A stretch of 64,000 nt of DNA from Rhizobium sp. SSA_523 (GTDB taxonomy: Bacteria; Pseudomonadota; Alphaproteobacteria; Rhizobiales; Rhizobiaceae). Below, piece by piece: positions 59,220-64,000 of this stretch. Location: contig NZ_CP129382.1 in assembly GCF_030435705.1 (NCBI RefSeq), positions 1,116,001 to 1,180,000 on the forward strand. The letters run 5' to 3'. Numbering within the stretch: position 1 is the stretch's first letter; each line of letters opens with the position of its first letter. The notes under the pieces are model-generated. The model saw nothing but the letters and a program-made list of their open reading frames with translations, ran no database searches and was not told the origin of the DNA. The position numbers and the translations under genes were made by a program.

Positions 59220-61334
59220 TCAGCGGTTCTGGGCGACCGGCTTGACCAGCGGCGTGATGCGGCGGATCGTGACGCGGCGGTTATCCTGCGAGGCGGCTTC
59301 GGTCCGCACCTTCAGATACCGTTCGCCATAGCCCTGGGTAGCCAGGTTTTCAGGCGGAATGCCGTAGGCATCGGCCAGCACGACGGCCACCGATTCCGCC
59401 CGCCGGTCGGAAAGCACGAGGTTGCTGTCGTCCGAGCCCACCGCATCGGTATGGCCTTCGATCAGGAAGGTTTCGCTCGGATCCTTGTCGAGCACCGCCT
59501 TCATGGCCTCGGCCACCTTGCGCATGGAGCGCGCCTGGTTCATCGGGATTTCCGCGCTGCCGGTGGCAAAGGTGATGGTATCGAGGTCGATACGCCGGAC
59601 CTTGTCGCGAATGCGGGCCGAATAGCGCACTTCATCGAGCGAGTAGACCCGTTCGACACGTTCGACCGGCGGCTGTTCGAGAAACTCGTAATAGTCGCGG
59701 TCCGGATCGCTGGACGTATCGATGATATATTCGCTCACCGGCACCGTCAGCCGCATCGGCGGCAGGTCGATGCCCGGATCGCGCCAGACATAATCGGGAT
59801 CGCGCTGCTCATCCATGAGTTCCGGTGCGTAATAGAGCACGTATTCGCGGCCGTCCCGGCCAATGCGCGAACGCTGGACGATATCGCCGTAGCGGTTGCG
59901 GATGGTGACGATGCGAATGCCATTGTCACGCTCGATCAGTTCGCGCGTCCGGCCACCGCCAAGGCGCTCATATTCCGGCTCGTAGCCGTCATCGTAGAAG
60001 CGACGGCTGTCGTCATGGCGCACGAAGGTGCGGTTGTCGATCGAGATGATCACGCGGCCGTCACGCTGCGGCTCCCGCTCGTCAATGCCACGCTGGCGCT
60101 CGTAACGCGGACGTTCGCTCAGACGCTCGCCCCGCTCTTCCGTCACCGGTTCGATGCGGATTCGGGCAGCAGGCTGGCCGCTGATGGTCGCCTGCGCTTC
60201 GGCATCGCTGGTTGGCGGGGCCGCGGGTGCGGCGGCCGGAGCCACCGGAGCGGCCTGCTGCGCGCCAGCTGCCGGAGCACCGGCTGCGCCTGGGGTGGGA
60301 GCCCCGGGTGCTGCGCCCGGCGCAGGAGCTGCAGCAGGAGCTGGCGCGGCGCCGGCGGCAGGTGCCTCCTTGGCGCTATCGAGGACGGCTGCACCGTTTT
60401 TCACCGGCAGGATTACGGGCTGATTGCTGGATGCCGGATCCTCGGCGATCTGCCGCGCCCGCTCGATTTCCTCGGGCGTTGTGGGAGCAGCGGCGGTCGG
60501 CGCGGCCTCGGCGCCGGGTGCCGAAGGAGCAGCGGGTGCTGCCTCAGGCGCAGCGGGTGCTGCCTCAGGTGCGGCGGGTGCTGCCTCAGGTGCGGCGGGT
60601 GCCGCCTCAGGTGCAGCGGGTGCCGCCTCAGGTGCAGCGGGTGCTGCCTCAGGTGCGGCTGGAGCTGCCGGGCTCTCGCTCGGGGTGGGGGCAACCTCAG
60701 AGCTGGGCGCAGGGGCTTCAGGAGCTGGCTGGTCGGCAGGTCGTTCGGCAGGCTGTTCGGCTGCGGGCGGCGCTTCGGGTGCCGGTTGCTCGGACCGCGG
60801 CTGTTCAGCCGGCGGTGCCTCCGGGGCGGGCTGTTCGGCAGGCTGTTCGGCGGCCGGCGGCGCTTCGGGTGCCGGTTGCTCGGACCGAGGCTCTTCAGCC
60901 GGCGGCGCTTCCCGGGCGGGTTGCTCGGCAGGGCGTTCGGCAGGCTGTTCGGCGGCCGGCGGCGCTTCGGGAGCGGGTTGCTCCGACCGAGGCTCTTCAG
61001 CCGGCGGCGCTTCCGGGGCGGGTTGCTCGGCAGGGCGTTCGGCGGACGGCTCGGCAGCCGGCGGCGCTTCAGGGGCAGGCTGTTCCGGCGGCGCCTCAGG
61101 GGCAGGCTGTTCCGGCGGCGCCTCAGGGGCAGGCTGTTCCGGCGGCGCCTCTTCCCGTCTCGGCTCATCTCCCTGCGGCGGCACGATGACCTGCGCCTGC
61201 ACGCGGACCAGGGACTGTCCCGGCATGACCGGTGCCGCTGGCACGGGTGTCAGCGCCAGAGCGGGTTGCGCCAAAAGGCTGAGGGACATCAGCGGCAATG
61301 CGACGCTGGCGAGGAGTCCGTTTCGCTTGGACAT
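59220..61334 (-). CDS. OmpA-family protein with long Pro/Ala/Glu-rich spacer
   Basis: A 704-residue envelope protein. The signal peptide (MSKRNGLLASVALPLMSLSL, cleavage near ALA) is followed by a Pro/Ala/Glu/Gln-rich spacer from about 50 to 340. It is built of PPEQPAPEA-type repeats and then 7-residue APAAPEA repeats. A middle domain with RVIISIDNRTFVRHDD and YEPEYERLGGGRTRELIERDNG follows. A C-terminal OmpA peptidoglycan-binding domain (about 590-700) has ITFATGSAEIPMNQ, EGHTDAVGSDDSNLVLSDRRAESV and QGYGERY. It probably spans the periplasm to bind murein. AGGGAG supports ATG 61334. Confidence 0.9.
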   Translation of the reverse strand: MSKRNGLLASVALPLMSLSLLAQPALALTPVPAAPVMPGQSLVRVQAQVIVPPQGDEPRREEAPPEQPAPEAPPEQPAPEAPPEQPAPEAPPAAEPSAERPAEQPAPEAPPAEEPRSEQPAPEAPPAAEQPAERPAEQPAREAPPAEEPRSEQPAPEAPPAAEQPAEQPAPEAPPAEQPRSEQPAPEAPPAAEQPAERPADQPAPEAPAPSSEVAPTPSESPAAPAAPEAAPAAPEAAPAAPEAAPAAPEAAPAAPEAAPAAPEAAPAAPSAPGAEAAPTAAAPTTPEEIERARQIAEDPASSNQPVILPVKNGAAVLDSAKEAPAAGAAPAPAAAPAPGAAPGAPTPGAAGAPAAGAQQAAPVAPAAAPAAPPTSDAEAQATISGQPAARIRIEPVTEERGERLSERPRYERQRGIDEREPQRDGRVIISIDNRTFVRHDDSRRFYDDGYEPEYERLGGGRTRELIERDNGIRIVTIRNRYGDIVQRSRIGRDGREYVLYYAPELMDEQRDPDYVWRDPGIDLPPMRLTVPVSEYIIDTSSDPDRDYYEFLEQPPVERVERVYSLDEVRYSARIRDKVRRIDLDTITFATGSAEIPMNQARSMRKVAEAMKAVLDKDPSETFLIEGHTDAVGSDDSNLVLSDRRAESVAVVLADAYGIPPENLATQGYGERYLKVRTEAASQDNRRVTIRRITPLVKPVAQNR
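60520..61170. repeat. low-complexity tandem repeats in the OmpA-family gene
   Basis: About seven 21-bp units encoding APAAPEA lie at 60520-60670. Longer irregular units encoding PPEQPAPEA and PPAEEPRSEQPAPEA lie at 60720-61160. All keep the reading frame. Confidence 0.85.
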
Positions 61335-61646
61335 GATTTCTCCCTGTTTCTGGTTGGCCTGCCATTCATGTTTGCCGGCCGAGCCATCTTCAAATTGGTC
61401 GAGGCGATCGGCTTCGCTAACGCAGAGCCTGGCCTCCGGTTCCGTCGCACAGGAAAGCGCAACCGCGATGAACCGCATGTGAACCCGGTTGGCAGCAGCT
61501 GTTCATAATGAGTGCTAAGCAATTGTTTTTCATTGGGAAAACCTGCTGTAAGCAGCTAGTGTTAAGCCTCGGTTAAGCCGCAAATGCTGCAATCGGCCAG
61601 GGGCGAGGGATCGCCTTCGCCCCGAGGTCAACTCCGAGGGACGATC
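61335..61646. promoter_or_regulatory. divergent promoter region of the OmpA-family gene and usg with a CtrA-type site
   Basis: 312 bases without a gene. TTAA (61562-61565), N7, TTAA (61573-61576) matches the CtrA consensus spacing, 70 bases before usg. A GCTGTAAGCAGC dyad lies near 61546. GAGGG at 61635-61640 is the usg ribosome-binding site. Confidence 0.5.
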
Positions 61647-61925
61647 ATGGCAAACACAATGACAGCCGATATGGAAATGATGCTGAAGGGCTATGGCATC
61701 ACCACCGCGCAAATCCTCTACCGCATGCCCGACCACCCGTCCCTGCTGCAGACCTTCCTGTGGCAGCATTACGATCTGGCGCCGGATTTCCCTGAGATGA
61801 ACACTTTCCTGCAATTCTGGCAGGAAAAGCTGGATGGCCCCCTGCATTCGGTCAGATACGTGCATCGCAAGCTGATCGCCGCCGGTGAATGGCGTGCGCT
61901 GAAGGGAGAATTCATCCTCCACTGA
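61647..61925 (+). CDS. usg: Usg family protein
   Basis: A 92-residue protein matching Usg, a small alphaproteobacterial protein of unknown function first seen in Caulobacter. Conserved segments are LKGYGITTAQILYRMPDHPSLLQTFLWQ and PEMNTFLQFWQEKLDGPLHSV. Start ATG 61647 with GAGGG upstream. It is divergent from the OmpA-family gene and 85 bases before the methyltransferase gene. Confidence 0.9.
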   Translation: MANTMTADMEMMLKGYGITTAQILYRMPDHPSLLQTFLWQHYDLAPDFPEMNTFLQFWQEKLDGPLHSVRYVHRKLIAAGEWRALKGEFILH

Positions 61926-62010
61926 CGAGAGATTCGGACCACCTGCTTGCCAAGCTGCAGACGCCGCCGTACATCCGCGGCACGACAGGCAGCGACAGCG
62001 GGAGGCGGAT

Positions 62011-62829
62011 ATGGCCAAAATTGACGAAGAAGCGCTGGCAGAGGCTTACAACCGTGCCCTTGCGCATGAGAAGGCCGGCGAGATCGACGCCGCGGTTGCA
62101 GCCTATATAGAGGTTCTGGCCATCGATCCGGAAGACCATGGCGGCGCGGCAGTGCGCATGGCGGCGCTCGGTCGCGGCGATACGCCGCCCAAGGCGCCGG
62201 ATGCCTACGTCGAGACGCTGTTCGACCAGCATGCCGAAGATTTCGAGAACATCCTGGTGGAGCAGCTCGGTTATGCCGTCCCGGTTCTGGTGCGCCAGCG
62301 CTTCCAGGCGCTCGGCCTCGGTCCGTTCAAGCGCATGCTCGATCTCGGCTGCGGCACGGGGCTGACCGGCGGCACGCTGCGCGACATGGTGGATGACATC
62401 ACCGGCGTCGATATCTCGGAAAACATGGTCGAGATCGCGCATGAGAAGGATCTCTACGAGACCCTCTATGTCGCCGAAGTCGAGGATTTTCTCGAGGACA
62501 ATGACGACGAGGCCTTCGACCTCGTCACGGCAACCGACGTTCTGCCCTATCTGGGGGCGCTGGAACCGCTGTTCTTCGGCGCCGCCGAGAACATGGTGAA
62601 GAACGGCATTTTCGTCTTTTCCTCCGAAACGCTGCCGGAGCCGGTCATGGCGGGCCGGTCCTATATGGTCGGGCCGCATCAGCGTTTTGCCCATTCGCAG
62701 ACCTATGTGCGCGAGCGGCTGGCCGATACGGGCTTCGAGCTTGTGGAGCTGACCGACATCAATGTGCGCATGCAGGATGGCCAGCCGACGCCCGGCCATC
62801 TGGTGATTGCGCGGCTGACCGGTGCATGA
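62011..62829 (+). CDS. class I SAM-dependent methyltransferase with N-terminal TPR-like helices
   Basis: A 272-residue protein. The first 45 residues form a TPR-like helical pair (YNRALAHEKAGEIDAAVAAYIEVLAIDPEDHG), followed by a methyltransferase domain with motif I RMLDLGCGTGLTGGTL, acidic GVDISENMVEIA, and DLVTATDVLPYLGAL. It resembles the predicted TPR-methyltransferase family COG4976. Substrate unknown. Confidence 0.88.
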   Translation: MAKIDEEALAEAYNRALAHEKAGEIDAAVAAYIEVLAIDPEDHGGAAVRMAALGRGDTPPKAPDAYVETLFDQHAEDFENILVEQLGYAVPVLVRQRFQALGLGPFKRMLDLGCGTGLTGGTLRDMVDDITGVDISENMVEIAHEKDLYETLYVAEVEDFLEDNDDEAFDLVTATDVLPYLGALEPLFFGAAENMVKNGIFVFSSETLPEPVMAGRSYMVGPHQRFAHSQTYVRERLADTGFELVELTDINVRMQDGQPTPGHLVIARLTGA

Positions 62830-62874
62830 TCGGTCGCCTGTCGCTGCAGCCTATCTGTGCTTTTGGAGGGGACC

Positions 62875-63435
62875 ATGACGCCGCAACGCTATTTTCTCGC
62901 CCAGGCCTATAACAATGCCTGGGCCAATCACCGCCTTCTCAACTGCTGTCGTCAGCTGTCCTTCGAGGAACTGCACGCGGCCCGCACCAGCTTCTTTCCG
63001 TCGATCATCCACACGCTGAACCATCTCCTGACGGTCGACTGGTTCTATGTCAGCGCGCTCGAAGGCGAGCCGACGGGTCTTTCCGCCTTCGAGCCGGAAA
63101 TCCCCTTCCCGCAGATCGCCGATCTGGAGCGGGAGCAGCGCGCCGTCGATCGCCGTCTGATCGATCACTGTCGTCAGCTGGACGCCGATATCCTGGCCCT
63201 TGAGATCGGCATTCCGCGCGGCGATCGCGAGCAGGTGGAGCGCACCGACCGGGTGCTGCTTCACCTTTTCCAGCACCAGATCCACCACCGCGGCCAGATC
63301 CACTCCATGCTGTCGGGCACGCGCATAGCCCCGCCGCAGCTGGACGAATTTTTCCCCGCCGACCCGAGCGAACAGGCCCTGCGCCGCCAGGATCTTATCG
63401 ATCTCGGCCTGACCGAAACCCAGATCTGGAGCTGA
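62875..63435 (+). CDS. DinB family protein
   Basis: A 186-residue four-helix-bundle protein of the DinB/YfiT group. The metal-binding histidines are seen in IIHTLNHLLTVDWF and in HLFQHQIHHRGQIHSML. DinB-like proteins are often thiol- or metal-dependent transferases; the substrate here is unknown. ATG 62875 is preferred to 62857 because GGAGG lies just upstream. It is in line with the methyltransferase and the CopD-like gene. Confidence 0.9.
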   Translation: MTPQRYFLAQAYNNAWANHRLLNCCRQLSFEELHAARTSFFPSIIHTLNHLLTVDWFYVSALEGEPTGLSAFEPEIPFPQIADLEREQRAVDRRLIDHCRQLDADILALEIGIPRGDREQVERTDRVLLHLFQHQIHHRGQIHSMLSGTRIAPPQLDEFFPADPSEQALRRQDLIDLGLTETQIWS

Positions 63436-63440
63436 ACCCC

Positions 63441-63851
63441 ATGCTGTATTTCATCATCAAGGCCCTGCATGTGGCCTGCGATTTCATCTGGATCGGCGGC
63501 ATGCTGATCAATGCCTTCGTCATCGGCATGGTCCCGCCGGCCATCCGCACCGGCGTCATCGCCTCGCTTCGCCGCTACGACCGCTTCGTCACGACCGGCG
63601 CGCTGGCCGGCGTCTGGCTCTTCGGCCTCATCCTTGCCTTCGGCTATGTCGGCTTTTCCGGCGGCTGGCTGCACCTGAAGCTTCTGATCGTCATCATGCT
63701 GTCGGCCCTGCATGGTATGCAGAGCAAATGGCTGCGGCGCATGGAAGCCGATCCGCACCTGGACCCGCCGGGTTTCGTGGCCAAGGGCATGCCGATCGTT
63801 CTGGTCTCGCTGGTGGTGGTCGTGCTGCTGGCGATCGTCAAGCCGTTCTGA
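63441..63851 (+). CDS. CopD/HemJ-like membrane protein
   Basis: A 136-residue protein with four membrane helices. Histidines lie in IKALHVACDFIWIGGML, GWLHLKLLIV and ALHGMQSKWLRRM, positions comparable to the heme-binding histidines of HemJ-type proteins. The family also includes copper-resistance CopD. It starts five bases after the DinB gene. Whether it acts in heme synthesis is not decided by the sequence. Confidence 0.82.
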   Translation: MLYFIIKALHVACDFIWIGGMLINAFVIGMVPPAIRTGVIASLRRYDRFVTTGALAGVWLFGLILAFGYVGFSGGWLHLKLLIVIMLSALHGMQSKWLRRMEADPHLDPPGFVAKGMPIVLVSLVVVVLLAIVKPF

Positions 63852-63993
63852 ACTGCGTCACACCGCCTATCTCTGGCCTCGTGACGGGTGCAGCCTGCTC
63901 CCGCGCAAGGCAGCCCGGCAAGCACGTCATCGTTTTTTTTCCAGCGACGAGCCTGCCGGTCATGCGCTAAACCAGGATTACAAGCAGGAGGAC
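63852..63993. other. short intergenic region at the right edge
   Basis: 142 bases without a gene. A run of eight or more Ts after CATCG (about 63930-63937) follows a weak GC-rich hairpin and could be a terminator. AGGAGG lies at 63986-63991. Confidence 0.4.
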
Positions 63994-64000
63994 ATGCACA
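63994..64000 (+). CDS. possible start of a further gene, cut by the window edge
   Basis: ATG at 63994 follows AGGAGG closely. Only seven bases are present, so nothing can be said about the product. Confidence 0.35.

Noticed and set aside
59451..61508. 685-codon open frame antisense to the OmpA-family gene
   Set aside because: Cys/Arg/Gly low-complexity translation of the Pro/Ala repeats on the other strand.

Overview
The window (about 62% GC by eye) looks like a chromosomal segment from an alphaproteobacterium of the family Rhizobiaceae (Agrobacterium/Allorhizobium/Rhizobium clade). This rests on a giant apolipoprotein-like coiled-coil protein of the GROWTH POLE RING (GPR/RgsE) type, a class II DAHP synthase, an STAS-MlaE fusion, a Usg protein, CtrA-like TTAA-N7-TTAA sites and a rhizobial-style intergenic repeat. 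No rRNA or tRNA gene was seen. Species cannot be fixed from the sequence alone.

Layout. 0-4.2 kb: folate operon folP-folB-folK (minus), a secreted DUF922 HExxH protein, a candidate small RNA with a CTCCTCCC loop and a strong terminator, a [2Fe-2S] ferredoxin and an Hpt protein. 4.7-12.2 kb: the 2505-residue GPR homologue with eight 66-residue tandem repeats, followed by an intergenic mosaic of palindromes and a MITE-like element. 12.9-16.9 kb: an Mla-type lipid transport operon (STAS-permease, ATPase, MCE protein, lipoprotein). 17.0-21.9 kb: an accessory island with a dipeptide epimerase gene broken by an internal duplication, an RTX-type Ca-binding protein in AT-rich DNA, two tandem paralogues of unknown function inside a 969-bp duplicated unit, and three copies of a 103-bp palindromic repeat.

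21.9-33.3 kb: MFS transporter, LpxH-like phosphoesterase, malic enzyme, a GFA-nadE-TolB-bluB cluster and DAHP synthase. 33.6-45.2 kb: TadG/vWA protein, gor, DUF2059 protein, rpiA, gph, a methyltransferase, a YcbB-type L,D-transpeptidase, fumC and a GGDEF diguanylate cyclase. 45.2-55.1 kb: PPOX flavoprotein, LtrA, DUF971 protein, moaA, GNAT acetyltransferase, sorbosone-dehydrogenase-like lipoprotein with DUF2231 partner, YkgJ-like cysteine-cluster protein and a chemoreceptor. 55.8-64 kb: EamA and Bcr/CflA transporters, mobA-mobB, a Pro/Ala-rich OmpA-family protein, usg, a methyltransferase, a DinB protein and a CopD/HemJ-like membrane protein.

How they work together. Most of the window is core metabolism (folate, NAD, shikimate entry, malate/fumarate, pentose phosphate, molybdenum cofactor via moaA and mobAB) plus envelope functions. 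GPR, the L,D-transpeptidase, the Mla system and the OmpA-like protein fit a cell that grows at one pole. The least explained parts are the 18.2-21.9 kb island, the candidate sRNA at about 3.1 kb and the palindromic mosaic at 12.3-12.9 kb.
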